DNA from: Adlercreutzia muris
Lineage (GTDB): Bacteria > Actinomycetota > Coriobacteriia > Coriobacteriales > Eggerthellaceae
Direction of reading: 5' to 3'
Length of the DNA: 64,000 nt
NCBI RefSeq assembly: GCF_008831045.1
Contig: NZ_WAJS01000005.1
Span: 32,346 to 96,345, forward strand
Part shown: piece by piece, positions 38,718 through 47,013 of the stretch
How the letters are laid out: each line of letters starts with the position of its first letter
Numbering within the stretch: position 1 is the first letter of the stretch
Position numbers and translations under genes: made by a program
The notes under the pieces: model-generated
What the model was told of the DNA's origin: nothing
Database searches by the model: none
What the model saw: only the letters and a program-made list of their open reading frames with translations

Positions 38718-39088
38718 GGCGCTTGGGGCGCCTTCCCTCTGTGAAGGCCGTAGCTTGAGGGGAGCGGCTTTGCGCCTAGGAGTCTCGGTCGACGAAGGGG
38801 TCGGAAAATGCATCGAATTTCGAGTTATGAGCGTCTCGGGGGTTCGCTCGTCCCGCGTTCGAAGGGTTTATCGTTTTCTGCAATGCTCTGATCGGGCGTT
38901 TTGCCGACTGCCTTCCAAACTGCCGTGCGGTGTGGGGAAGCGAGACGCTCATAACTCTAGATTTGACGCAAAAACTGCCCTGCTCAATTGCTAAATCTTC
39001 GCACTCGCTGGGGCGGCGCGTTTTGCAGTCACGCTTTTTGCTATCATAGGGCAGTTAACTTACGGAAATCGAGAAGGAGCGCTCAGCC
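38718..39088. other. Intergenic region with inverted-repeat element C and the gatCAB promoter
   Basis: About 370 bases without a supported gene (a 79-codon frame runs through the repeat and is not credible). It holds inverted-repeat element C (38822-38957) and a likely -10 TATCAT at 39042-39047 for gatC. Confidence 0.5.
38822..38957. repeat. Long inverted-repeat element C
   Basis: A perfect 17-bp inverted repeat, GAGTTATGAGCGTCTCG (38822-38838) and its reverse complement (38941-38957), with a 102-base spacer. Weaker complementarity extends outward about 17 bases. The design (arms, roughly 100-base spacer, intergenic site) parallels elements A and B though the arm sequence differs. Confidence 0.75.
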
Positions 39089-39400
39089 ATGACGCAGCAT
39101 CTTTCCGAGGCTGATGTGCGGGGCATTGCCGAGTACACCCGCATCGGTCTTACGGCGGAGGAGGTCGTCGCCATGACGGCCGACCTGAACGCCATCATCG
39201 ACAGCCTCGCGCCCATCACCGAGTTCGACTTGGATGGCGTGGAGCCCACGTTCCATCCCATCGGCGATCTGTCGAACGTCATGCGCGACGACGCGGTGCG
39301 TGGCAGTTTCACCCAGGCCGTGGCCTTGGAGAACGCCCCGAAGCAGGAGAGCGGCAGCTTCCTCATCCCGTCCATTCTGGGTGAGGGGGGTGACCGCTAA
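39089..39400 (+). CDS. gatC: Asp-tRNA(Asn)/Glu-tRNA(Gln) amidotransferase subunit C
   Basis: 103-aa small subunit that stabilises GatA in the tRNA-dependent amidotransferase. Visible family pattern: EADVRGIAEYTRIGLTAEEV, then LNAIIDSL and a PTFHP motif followed by MRDD. GAGAAGGAGCG lies ahead of the ATG. The stop overlaps the gatA start (TAATG). Confidence 0.92.
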   Translation: MTQHLSEADVRGIAEYTRIGLTAEEVVAMTADLNAIIDSLAPITEFDLDGVEPTFHPIGDLSNVMRDDAVRGSFTQAVALENAPKQESGSFLIPSILGEGGDR

Positions 39401-40893
39401 TGGCAACGCCGTTCGGAAGCATGTCCATCGGCGAGCTCCAGGCGGGGCTCGCCGCCAAGGAGTTCTCCGCTGCTGAAGTGGCCCGCGGTACCTTCGAGCG
39501 CATCGAGGCCGCCGACGGGGTAGTGCATTCCTTCCTGGAGACTACCGAGGCGCTGGCCCTGGATGCCGCTGCCCGCATCGACGGGGCCATCGCCGAGGGG
39601 CGCCTGGCTGAGATGGGCCCTCTGGCCGGCGTGCCTGTGGGCTACAAGGACAACCTGAACCTGACGGACACTCACACCACCTGTGCCTCGAACATGCTGC
39701 GCGACTACGTGTCGCCCTACACCGCCACCTGTGTGGAGCGCACCTTGCGGGCCGGGGCGCTGCCCATCGGCAAGCTGAACATGGACGAGTTCGCCTTCGG
39801 CGGCTCCACCGAGACCTCCGCCTTCGGGCCCACGCGTAACCCGTGGGATACCGAGCGCGTGCCCGGCGGCTCCTCGGGTGGCAGCGCCGCGGCTGTAGCG
39901 GCGGGCCTCGTACCCGTGTCTCTCGGCTCCGATACCGGCGGCTCCATCCGCCAGCCCGGCTCCTTCTGCGGCCTGGTGGCCGTGAAGCCCACCTACGGCG
40001 TGGTCTCGCGCTACGGCGTGGTGGCCTTCGGCAGCTCGCTGGACCAGGTGGGCCCCTTCGCCCGCTCGGTGGAAGACGCGGCGCTCGTTCTGAACGCCAT
40101 CGCCGGCCGCGACGCGTTGGACTGCACGAGCCAGCCGAGCGACGTGGACTTCACGGCGAACCTCGCCGAGGGGGTGCGCGGCATGAAGATTGGTGTCGTG
40201 CCCGCGTTCTTGGAAGCCGCCGGCTTGGCCCCCGAGGTGAGGGCCAAGACCCAGGAGGCCGCCCTCGCCCTGGAGAAGATGGGCGCCGAGCTCGTGGAAG
40301 TGGAGCTGCCCCATGCCCAGGCGGCCATGAGCGCCTACTACGTGCTGGGTCCCTGCGAGGCCTTCAGCAACCTGGCCCGCTTCGACTCGGTGCGCTACGG
40401 CTACTGCGATCCGGGCCACAAGGACCTGGGCAGCCAGTACGAGGCCAGCCGCGCCCGCGGTTTCGGGCCCGAGGCGCGCCGCCGCATCATGCTCGGCAGC
40501 TACCTTCTGTCGGCCGGCGTGTACGATACGTACTACTACCCGGCCCAGCAGGTGCGCACCCTCATCACCCGCGACTTTGCCGTCGCCTACGAGTCGGTGG
40601 ACTGCATCCTCGCGCCGGTGGCCCCGCGCACGGCCTTCAAGCTCGGCGAGATCGGCGATCCCACCGAGATGTATTTGGGCGACATGTTCACCATCTCCAT
40701 CAACATCGCCGGCAACGGCGGCATGTCCGTGCCCGTGGGCCTGGGCGCCGACACGGGCCTGCCCGTGGGCGTGCAGCTCATCGCGCCGCCCTTCAAGGAC
40801 GCGAACATGCTCCGCGCCGCAGCGGCCCTGGAGACCGTTTACGGTCCGGCGCCGGTGGCCCCCGACTACGCCGACGGAAAGGTGGGTGCGTAA
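39400..40893 (+). CDS. gatA: Asp-tRNA(Asn)/Glu-tRNA(Gln) amidotransferase subunit A
   Basis: 497-aa amidase-signature subunit releasing ammonia from glutamine. The catalytic triad is visible: Lys in GVPVGYKDNLN (about residue 77), cis-Ser in GGSSGGSAAAVAAG (about 155) and the nucleophile Ser in SLGSDTGGSIRQPGSF (about 178). The length is typical (about 485). It overlaps gatC by one base and abuts gatB. Presence of gatCAB means Gln-tRNA and/or Asn-tRNA are made indirectly. Confidence 0.96.
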   Translation: MATPFGSMSIGELQAGLAAKEFSAAEVARGTFERIEAADGVVHSFLETTEALALDAAARIDGAIAEGRLAEMGPLAGVPVGYKDNLNLTDTHTTCASNMLRDYVSPYTATCVERTLRAGALPIGKLNMDEFAFGGSTETSAFGPTRNPWDTERVPGGSSGGSAAAVAAGLVPVSLGSDTGGSIRQPGSFCGLVAVKPTYGVVSRYGVVAFGSSLDQVGPFARSVEDAALVLNAIAGRDALDCTSQPSDVDFTANLAEGVRGMKIGVVPAFLEAAGLAPEVRAKTQEAALALEKMGAELVEVELPHAQAAMSAYYVLGPCEAFSNLARFDSVRYGYCDPGHKDLGSQYEASRARGFGPEARRRIMLGSYLLSAGVYDTYYYPAQQVRTLITRDFAVAYESVDCILAPVAPRTAFKLGEIGDPTEMYLGDMFTISINIAGNGGMSVPVGLGADTGLPVGVQLIAPPFKDANMLRAAAALETVYGPAPVAPDYADGKVGA

Positions 40894-42474
40894 ATGAAGA
40901 CGCTGGAAGAGGTATTCGAGACCTGGGAGGCCGTCATCGGCCTGGAGATCCACGCCGAGCTGACCACTCTGGAGACGAAGATGTTCTGCGGCTGCAAGCT
41001 GGAGTTCGGCGCGGCCCCCAACACCCACACCTGCCCGGTGTGCCTGGGGCTGCCCGGGGCGCTTCCCGTGCCCAACCGCGCGGCCATCGAGTCCATCGTA
41101 CTGGCGGGTTTGGCCACCAACTGCGATATCGAGAAGCACTCGATGTTCTACCGCAAGAACTACATGTACCCTGATATGGCGAAGAACTTCCAAACCACCC
41201 AGGGCCCCATCGCCTTCTGCATGCGCGGTCACTTGGATCTGGATGTGGACGGCCGCGGGGCCGCCGAGCGCTACCGCCTGGACGCGCTTGCGCCCGGTGA
41301 GCGCGACGGCAACATCACGCGCACCGAGGACGGGTACGTGGCCCATGTGGGCATCACCCGCATCCACATGGAGGAGGACGCCGGCAAGATGGTGCACCTC
41401 GGCGGCGGGGAGGGCCGCATCGCCGGGGCCACGCACTCGCTGGTAGACTACAACCGCGCCGGCACGCCCTTGATCGAGTTGGTGACCGAGCCCGACCTGC
41501 GCACGCCCGAGGAGGCGCGCCTGTTCATGCAGAAGCTGCGCCAGATTTACCTGGCCTTACGTATCTCCGACTGCTCCATGGAGGAGGGCAGCCTTCGCTG
41601 CGACGGCAACGTGTCCCTGCGCCGTCGCGGCACCACTGCTTTCGGCACCAAGACCGAGCTGAAGAACATGAACTCCTTCAAGAACCTCCACGACGGCTTG
41701 GCCTATGAGATCTGCCGTCAGGCCGAGGTGCTGGAAGAGGGGGGCGTCATCTACCAGGAGACGCGTCACTGGGACCCGTCCGCCAAGCGCACCATCGTCA
41801 TGCGCGTGAAGGAGACCGCTGACGACTACCGCCTGTTCCCCGAGCCCGACTTGGCACCCTATGATCTCACCGACGAGTTCATCGAAGGGGTGCGAGCCAA
41901 GCTGCCCGAGCTGCCCGACCAGAAGGCGGCCCGCTACGCCGCTGACTTCGGGCTCACCTCCTACGATGCTCGCCACCTGGTGGAACGCCGCGCTACCGCA
42001 GACTTCTTCGACGAGTGCATGGCGCTGGCTGCCACCGAGGCCGACGGCGGCGCGTTCGCCAAGCCGCTTGCGAACCTCATCATCAACGATGTGACGGCGT
42101 GGCTCAATGCCCACGAGGGCGAGGCGCTGGTCGCCACGCCGCTCTCGGCCGCCCGCGCGGTGGCCCTCGTGAAGCTGACGGTCGCCGATGTCATCTCCTC
42201 CAAGCAGGCCAAGGAGGTGTTCGCCGCCATCATGGACGAGGACGCCGACCCCGAGGCCATTGTGGAGGCCCGCGGTATGAAGCAGGTGTCCGATACCGGC
42301 GCCATCGAAGCGGTGGTGGACGAGGTGATCGCCGCCAATCCCGACGAGGTGGCCCGCTACCGCGACGGCAACGACAAGCTCATCGGGTTTTTCGTGGGCC
42401 AGTGCATGAAGGCCATGCGCGGCCAGGGCAACCCCAAGATCATCAACGAGCTTCTGGCGAAGAAGCTGAGGTAG
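40894..42474 (+). CDS. gatB: Asp-tRNA(Asn)/Glu-tRNA(Gln) amidotransferase subunit B
   Basis: 526-aa kinase/amidotransferase subunit that activates the mischarged tRNA and receives ammonia from GatA. VIGLEIHAELTT at the N-terminus, the zinc-type cysteines in MFCGCKLEFGAAPNTHTCPVC, and the C-terminal YqeY-like tail ending QGNPKIINELLAKKL are diagnostic. It is somewhat longer than the usual 475-500 aa, with an insertion around RYRLDALAPGERDGN. A terminator follows. Confidence 0.96.
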   Translation: MKTLEEVFETWEAVIGLEIHAELTTLETKMFCGCKLEFGAAPNTHTCPVCLGLPGALPVPNRAAIESIVLAGLATNCDIEKHSMFYRKNYMYPDMAKNFQTTQGPIAFCMRGHLDLDVDGRGAAERYRLDALAPGERDGNITRTEDGYVAHVGITRIHMEEDAGKMVHLGGGEGRIAGATHSLVDYNRAGTPLIELVTEPDLRTPEEARLFMQKLRQIYLALRISDCSMEEGSLRCDGNVSLRRRGTTAFGTKTELKNMNSFKNLHDGLAYEICRQAEVLEEGGVIYQETRHWDPSAKRTIVMRVKETADDYRLFPEPDLAPYDLTDEFIEGVRAKLPELPDQKAARYAADFGLTSYDARHLVERRATADFFDECMALAATEADGGAFAKPLANLIINDVTAWLNAHEGEALVATPLSAARAVALVKLTVADVISSKQAKEVFAAIMDEDADPEAIVEARGMKQVSDTGAIEAVVDEVIAANPDEVARYRDGNDKLIGFFVGQCMKAMRGQGNPKIINELLAKKLR

Positions 42475-42509
42475 GGAAGCGAAGTCGTCAATTTTGCCTT
42501 GCGCTGCGG

Positions 42510-42541
42510 AGGGCCGTCCTGAAAGGGGCGGCCCTTCGTTT
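42510..42541 (+). terminator. Rho-independent terminator of gatCAB
   Basis: AGGGCCG (42510-42516) pairs with CGGCCCT (42529-42535), with additional inner pairing, followed by TCGTTT. Confidence 0.75.
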
Positions 42542-42579
42542 AGAAGGGGTCTCTCTTTTCAAATCAGTACTTTTTCCTC

Positions 42580-42647
42580 TTGCATTCGCTATCTCACGAT
42601 CTTATAATGGAACAAATGTTCTTACAGTTTCACCAGTGGTGAAACTG
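42580..42647 (+). promoter_or_regulatory. Promoter and operator-like palindrome of the Rpn gene
   Basis: TTGCAT (42580-42585), a 17-base spacer and a perfect TATAAT (42603-42608) form a strong sigma-70 type promoter. Downstream lies a perfect inverted repeat CAGTTTCAC / GTGAAACTG (42625-42633 and 42639-42647), at the start of the expected transcript. Confidence 0.7.
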
Positions 42648-42706
42648 AGGCTGGGGAGCCCCTAACCCGGAGACGGGGACAGCCGCCGAGAGGAAAGGGG
42701 GCTGCC

Positions 42707-43606
42707 ATGACCAGCCGTATTACCATATCCAACAACTTCATGTTCGGACGCGTGCTCTGCCGCGAGGATATTTGCCGGGGCTTTTTAGAGCGCGTTCTCG
42801 GTACCGAAGTGAGTGCCATCTCCTATCTCAACCGGGAGCAGGTGCTCCAGCCCGCCGTGGCATCCCGCGGGGTGCGGCTCGATGTGTACGCTGAGACGGC
42901 CTTGGGCGTCATCGATGTGGAGATGCAGGCCAATCCCCATGCCGATTTGGGGCGCCGTCTGCGCTACTATCAAGCGAGCATCGATTCGGGGTTGCTCGAC
43001 CAGGGCTCGTCGTGGAGGGATTTGCGCGACAGCTACATCATCTTTGCCTGTGATTTCGACTGGCCCGGCGCAGGCCTTCCCGTGTACACCTTCGACCGTC
43101 TTTGCCGGGAGAATCCGGCCCTTGCGGCTCAAACCGGCTCCACGTGGGTGGTGCTGAACGCACGGGCCGCCGCTGCCGCGCCCAGTGAGGGGCTGCGTAA
43201 TCTGCTAGAATATATTCAAAGAGGCTCCGTAGCGCCAGATGACAAGCTCGTGAGCGCCATGGATGCCGAAGTCTCCACGGCCAATGAGGACAGAGAGTGG
43301 GTGGGCTCCGTGATGACCGTAAGAGATTTGCTGGAAGAGGCCCGCGCTGATGCCATCGCCGAAGGCTTGGCAGAAGGCCGCGCCGAGGGTATTGCCGAGG
43401 GCCGCGAGGAAGGCCTGGCCGAGGGCCGCGCTGAGGGCCGCGCTGAGGGTCGTGCTGAGGGCCGTGCTGAGGGCCGCGCCGAGGGTGTTGCCAGGATGGC
43501 TGCTCTTGCGGCCAAGCTGGCAGAAGATGGCCGCGCTGAAGACGTCCTTTCCGTTATGGCTGACCCCGTGGCGGTTGAGAATCTTCTTCGAGAATACAGG
43601 TTGTAA
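42707..43606 (+). CDS. Rpn-family recombination-promoting nuclease (PD-(D/E)xK)
   Basis: 299-aa protein of the Rpn/PDDEXK_2 putative transposase-nuclease family. The nuclease core is in residues 1-200, with RLDVYAET and VIDVEMQANP (about residues 63-85) giving the D...ExQ form of the PD-(D/E)xK site typical of Rpn proteins. Residues about 219-262 are eleven tandem four-residue units (EGRA type), encoded by perfect 12-bp periodicity. Rpn proteins in E. coli have DNase activity and promote RecA-independent recombination; role here is inferred. GAGAGGAAAGGGGG precedes the ATG. Own promoter. Confidence 0.85.
   Translation: MTSRITISNNFMFGRVLCREDICRGFLERVLGTEVSAISYLNREQVLQPAVASRGVRLDVYAETALGVIDVEMQANPHADLGRRLRYYQASIDSGLLDQGSSWRDLRDSYIIFACDFDWPGAGLPVYTFDRLCRENPALAAQTGSTWVVLNARAAAAAPSEGLRNLLEYIQRGSVAPDDKLVSAMDAEVSTANEDREWVGSVMTVRDLLEEARADAIAEGLAEGRAEGIAEGREEGLAEGRAEGRAEGRAEGRAEGRAEGVARMAALAAKLAEDGRAEDVLSVMADPVAVENLLREYRL
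43361..43492 (+). repeat. Eleven 12-bp tandem repeats in the Rpn gene
   Basis: Exactly eleven units of the type GAGGGCCGCGCT, with third-position changes, encode EGRA-like tetrapeptides. Units six to ten are nearly identical. Because the unit is 12 bp, gain or loss of copies keeps the frame. Confidence 0.9.
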
Positions 43607-43723
43607 GCGGTGTTTGGCTGTGACGGGTTCGTGACAGGGGTGGCGCTCGGGCGCCCCTGCGCGGAGGCAATGGTAGAATCCCAACCAAAAGTTGTAAGGT
43701 CAACATTGACGAAGGGATTTCCC

Positions 43724-44032
43724 ATGGGCATCTTCAAGGACGAGAACGGCCGCAGCTACGGCGACTGGACGCGTCGCGGCCAGGGCCGCACGAGCGAGCA
43801 CGCCAACGATATCGTCACGACGGGCGACGAGAAGAAGTGGTACGACCAGACCTTCTGGATCGTGTTCTTCCTGATTGTGCTGTGGCCCGTGGGACTGGTG
43901 ATGATGTGGCGCGGCGCTTGCACCTGGCACGTCGCCGTGAAGGTGATCGTCACCATTGCGATCCTGGGCCTCGTCGTGGTGTCCTACCAGATGTCCCAGG
44001 CCGTTTTGGCCGCCCAGGGCACACTCGGCTAG
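43724..44032 (+). CDS. Small membrane protein of unknown function
   Basis: 102-aa protein with a hydrophilic N-terminus (FKDENGRSYGDWTRRGQG) and two hydrophobic spans (FWIVFFLIVLWPVGLVMMW and a second one beginning VAVKVIVTIAILGLVVV). I do not recognise the family. The ATG at 43724 follows GAAGGGA; the longer frame from 43610 starts just past the Rpn gene and is unlikely. A possible -10 TAGAAT is at 43674-43679. Terminated at 44058. Confidence 0.7.
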   Translation: MGIFKDENGRSYGDWTRRGQGRTSEHANDIVTTGDEKKWYDQTFWIVFFLIVLWPVGLVMMWRGACTWHVAVKVIVTIAILGLVVVSYQMSQAVLAAQGTLG

Positions 44033-44057
44033 AGGAGAGCTTCGTTTTCCCTGATGA

Positions 44058-44095
44058 AAGCCCGCCATCGACCTTCGCGATGGCGGGCTTTCCCT
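44058..44095 (+). terminator. Rho-independent terminator
   Basis: A perfect 13-bp stem AAGCCCGCCATCG / CGATGGCGGGCTT (44058-44070 with 44078-44090), loop of seven bases, followed by TCCCTATT. Confidence 0.85.
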
Positions 44096-44216
44096 ATTCT
44101 GTATGCGTTTTGCCCTTGCTCGGCGCCGTGGCTTCGGGCATCATACTGACCCACGCAAAAGAGGCGAGGAGACGCTGGGTCTCCCGCATTCCAGGAGACC
44201 GGAACAAGGAGCAGTG

Positions 44217-45557
44217 ATGGCGAAGAAGAACATCCCCTACGATCAGAAGTACTACGATCCTGAGATCGAGTGCATGCCACGGCCCGAGCTGGAGGCCATG
44301 CAGCTGGAGCGTTTGCAGGAGATGGTGGCCTACGCCTACGAGAACACCGTCTGGTACAAGCGCTCTTTCGACGAGGCCGGCGTCGCGCCTGCCGACATCA
44401 AGACCCTGAAGGACCTGGAGAAGTTCCCCTTCGTGGACAAGAAGACCGAGCGCGAGACCCAGCACGTGGGCTCGTTCTTCGGCGAGATGTGCTCGGTGCC
44501 CGAAGAGGAGGTCATCTTCATGGCCACCTCGTCCGGCTCCACGGGCGTGCCCACGGTGAGCCCCTTTACCCAGGAGGACTTCGACCTGTGGCAGGACACC
44601 GAGGCGCGCCTGTTCTGGCAGGCCGGCATGCGCCCCACCGACCGCTACGTGCACGGCCTGAACTTCGCTCTGTACGTGGGCGGCCCCGACGTCATCGGCG
44701 CCCAGCGTCTGGGGGCTCTGGCCATCTGGGTGGGCGCGGTGCCCTCCGATCGCCTCATCTTCGTGCTGCAGCAGTACCAGCCCACGGTGATCTGGACGAG
44801 CCCGTCCTACGCCTGGACGCTGGGCGAGAAGATCAAGGAGAAGGGGCTCGACCCGCGCCGCGACTTCTCCATCCACACCATCATCGTGGCCGGCGAGCCG
44901 GGCGGCTCCATCAAAAGCACCCGCGAGGCCATCGAGAACCTGTGGGACGCGAAGGTGGTGGACTTCTTCGGGCTGTCCGACATCTACGGCGCCTGCGCGG
45001 CGGCCTGCGAGGCCCACGACGGCCTGCATATCGTGGAGGACCAGATCCTCGTGGAGACCGTGGACCCGGCCACCGGCGAGGTGCTTGAACCCGGTGAGGT
45101 GGGCGAACTGGTGTACACCACCCTCATGAAGAAGGCCCGCCCCATGATCCGCTTCCGCACCGGAGACATCGGATACGTGTCCAACAAGCAGTGCACCTGC
45201 GGGCGCACCCTGGCCCGCATCCACATCACCGGCCGCAAGGACGAGATGTTCATCGTGGGCGCCGTGAACGTGTTCCCCTCCGATGTGGAGTACGTGGTGC
45301 GCGCCGAGGCGGGGCTGACGGGCGAGTACCTCATCCGCGTCTACGACGAGAACTTCTCCACCCGCTACGAGGTGAGCGTGGAGCGCGCCCAGGGGTCCGA
45401 CGAGCCCTTCGACGCCGTGGCCGCCCGCGTGTCGGCGGCGCTGAAGGCCCATACCGGCGTGAAGCCGGCCAAGGTGCTCGTCTACGACGCCGGCAAGCTT
45501 GGCACCTCCTCCGAGCACAAGGCCAGCCGCTTCATCGACGAGCGCAAGGGCGCCTAG
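44217..45557 (+). CDS. Phenylacetate-CoA ligase family protein (AMP-forming)
   Basis: 446-aa adenylate-forming enzyme of the PaaK family, making an acyl-CoA from an aryl or other acid, CoA and ATP. The ATP/AMP-binding P-loop is ATSSGSTGVPTVS (about residues 101-113); DFFGLSDIYGA (about 250) and the C-terminal RKDEMFIVGAVNVFPSDVEY are PaaK-like. The ATG at 44217 is preceded by AAGGAG; a longer frame from 44103 is not conserved. It lies upstream of a 2-oxoacid:ferredoxin oxidoreductase, an arrangement known for aromatic amino acid fermentation. Actual substrate unknown. Confidence 0.88.
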   Translation: MAKKNIPYDQKYYDPEIECMPRPELEAMQLERLQEMVAYAYENTVWYKRSFDEAGVAPADIKTLKDLEKFPFVDKKTERETQHVGSFFGEMCSVPEEEVIFMATSSGSTGVPTVSPFTQEDFDLWQDTEARLFWQAGMRPTDRYVHGLNFALYVGGPDVIGAQRLGALAIWVGAVPSDRLIFVLQQYQPTVIWTSPSYAWTLGEKIKEKGLDPRRDFSIHTIIVAGEPGGSIKSTREAIENLWDAKVVDFFGLSDIYGACAAACEAHDGLHIVEDQILVETVDPATGEVLEPGEVGELVYTTLMKKARPMIRFRTGDIGYVSNKQCTCGRTLARIHITGRKDEMFIVGAVNVFPSDVEYVVRAEAGLTGEYLIRVYDENFSTRYEVSVERAQGSDEPFDAVAARVSAALKAHTGVKPAKVLVYDAGKLGTSSEHKASRFIDERKGA

Positions 45558-45619
45558 GGCCCGAAGTTCCTCGTTGCACTTGATGGCCGCGCGCCGCCCT
45601 CCAGCCGTGTGCGGCCCGC

Positions 45620-45625
45620 TATAAT
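45620..45625 (+). promoter_or_regulatory. -10 box of LysR-domain gene
   Basis: TATAAT lies 26 bases upstream of the ATG at 45652, in an otherwise GC-rich 94-base gap. No clear -35. Confidence 0.45.
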
Positions 45626-45651
45626 GCGGATAACCGATAGAAGGGAACCCT

Positions 45652-46308
45652 ATGACCGCTTTCGACTTCTCCATCTCCGGGCAGCACTACCTGTTCGACG
45701 TGCAGTCCTTCGCCCACACCATCCTGGCCGCCGGCGGCGATAGCTATTCCTACGCCCTGCGCGACCGCACCACCCAGGGGGTCATCGATGACGTGGCCTT
45801 GGGCACCTCCGAGCTGGGCGTGGTCATGCTGACCTCGGCCACCGAGGCGGCGCTCACCGAGGCCTTCACCGAGGCGGGGCTCACCTTCCACGAGCTGGCT
45901 GCCTCGGCGCCGCTGGTGGCCCTGCCGTCGAGCCATCCGCTCGTGAACGCCAAAAAGCTCAGCTTGGAGCAGCTGGCCGATTACCCCTATGTGTATTTCG
46001 GCCAGGGCGAGGGCGCTCCCATCGCCTTTTACGAGGAGGCCCTGTCCGACGTGCCCCGGGCCAAGAAGGTGGCCTGCACCGACCGCGCGTCGCTCACCGA
46101 GCTCATCATGGCCATCAACGGCTATACGGTGACGAGCGGCATTTTGGTGGGCATCACCGACGGCAGCGCGCTCACGACCATTCCGCTGGAAACCGATGTG
46201 GTGCTGCACCTGGGCTATGTGTCTGCCGACAATCGCGACCTGTCGGTCATGGGGGAGCGCTTCGTCACCCACCTCGCCCGCAGCCTGGACTACTATGCGA
46301 ATAAATAG
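45652..46308 (+). CDS. Stand-alone LysR-type substrate-binding domain protein (no HTH)
   Basis: 218-aa protein that reads as the effector-binding domain of a LysR regulator: GTSELGVVMLT, LPSSHPLVNAKKLSLEQLADYP (about residues 84-105) and the following YVYFGQGEGAP are typical of the type-2 periplasmic-binding fold. The N-terminal winged helix is absent, and the 94 bases upstream are too short to hold a lost one. GAAGGGA precedes the ATG, so it appears to be a real gene. It may bind a carboxylate ligand related to the neighbouring ligase/oxidoreductase or modulate another LysR protein. Confidence 0.7.
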   Translation: MTAFDFSISGQHYLFDVQSFAHTILAAGGDSYSYALRDRTTQGVIDDVALGTSELGVVMLTSATEAALTEAFTEAGLTFHELAASAPLVALPSSHPLVNAKKLSLEQLADYPYVYFGQGEGAPIAFYEEALSDVPRAKKVACTDRASLTELIMAINGYTVTSGILVGITDGSALTTIPLETDVVLHLGYVSADNRDLSVMGERFVTHLARSLDYYANK

Positions 46309-46333
46309 TCGCGAGGGATAACGAGAGAGATGC

Positions 46334-46358
46334 AAGGGCGGCCGTTACGGTCGCCCTT
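46334..46358 (+). terminator. Hairpin after the LysR-domain gene
   Basis: An 11-bp stem (46334-46344 with 46348-46358, one G-T pair) and loop TTA. No T-tract, so termination is uncertain. Confidence 0.55.
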
Positions 46359-46380
46359 CGGTATTGAGAGAGGGATGCCC

Positions 46381-47013
46381 ATGCTGGAAGTCATTTGGCA
46401 CGCGCGGGGCGGCCAGGGGGCCTTTACGGCGGCCCGGTGCCTGGGCGCCGCGGCGGCCCTGTCGGCTGGGGCGTGCGCTCTGGCCTTTCCGACCTTCGGC
46501 CCGGAACGAAGGGGCGCTCCCATGCGCGCGTTCACGAAGATCGATGGGGCGCCCATCGGCGACCGCAGCGTCGTGGCCCGGGCGGGCATCGTGGTGTACC
46601 TGGACGAGACGCTGCTGGATGACAGCTGGGATGCCGAGCTGGCCGACGGCGGCCTCATGCTGCTGAACACGCGCCGCGCGGTGGACGACCCGCGCGTGGT
46701 GGCCATCGACGCCGACGGCATCTCGGCGGCCGTGCTGGGACGACCCATTCCCAACACGGTGTTTTTGGGCGCCATTCCGGCCCTCTGCGACGCGGTTAGC
46801 TTGGAAGACGTGCACGAGGGCATTCGCGCTACCATGCCCGCGCGGCTGCATGAGAAGAACGTGCGCATCGTGGATGCTGCCTTCGAGGCGCTGGCGTCCC
46901 GGCCCGACTTGCCCCACCTGGGCGGCCTCGGTCAGCGCGGGGGTGACTCGGGCACGGGCCTGTTCGATTTGGCGGCTGCGGTGCTGCTTGAGGGAGAGGG
47001 GAGCGAGGCATGA
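46381..47013 (+). CDS. 2-oxoacid:ferredoxin oxidoreductase, gamma subunit
   Basis: 210-aa subunit of a pyruvate/2-ketoisovalerate-type oxidoreductase. WHARGGQGAFTAARCLG at the N-terminus, FPTFGPERRGAPMRAFTKI (about residue 40) and the C-terminal EKNVRIVDAAFEAL are gamma-subunit signatures. The ATG at 46381 leaves seven bases to GAGAGAGG; ATG 46375 is too close. Its stop overlaps the ferredoxin subunit start (ATGA). First gene of a gamma-delta-alpha-beta operon converting a 2-oxoacid to acyl-CoA, CO2 and reduced ferredoxin. Confidence 0.92.
   Translation: MLEVIWHARGGQGAFTAARCLGAAAALSAGACALAFPTFGPERRGAPMRAFTKIDGAPIGDRSVVARAGIVVYLDETLLDDSWDAELADGGLMLLNTRRAVDDPRVVAIDADGISAAVLGRPIPNTVFLGAIPALCDAVSLEDVHEGIRATMPARLHEKNVRIVDAAFEALASRPDLPHLGGLGQRGGDSGTGLFDLAAAVLLEGEGSEA

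Noticed and set aside
38755..38994. 79-codon open frame upstream of gatC
   Set aside because: It runs straight through the inverted-repeat element and has no protein character.
43361..43492. CRISPR array
   Set aside because: The 12-bp repeats are contiguous, coding and lack spacers. No CRISPR array or cas gene was seen anywhere in the window.
42707..43606. Insertion-sequence transposase reading of the Rpn gene
   Set aside because: Although Rpn proteins are often labelled putative transposases, no terminal inverted repeats or target duplications were seen around the gene.
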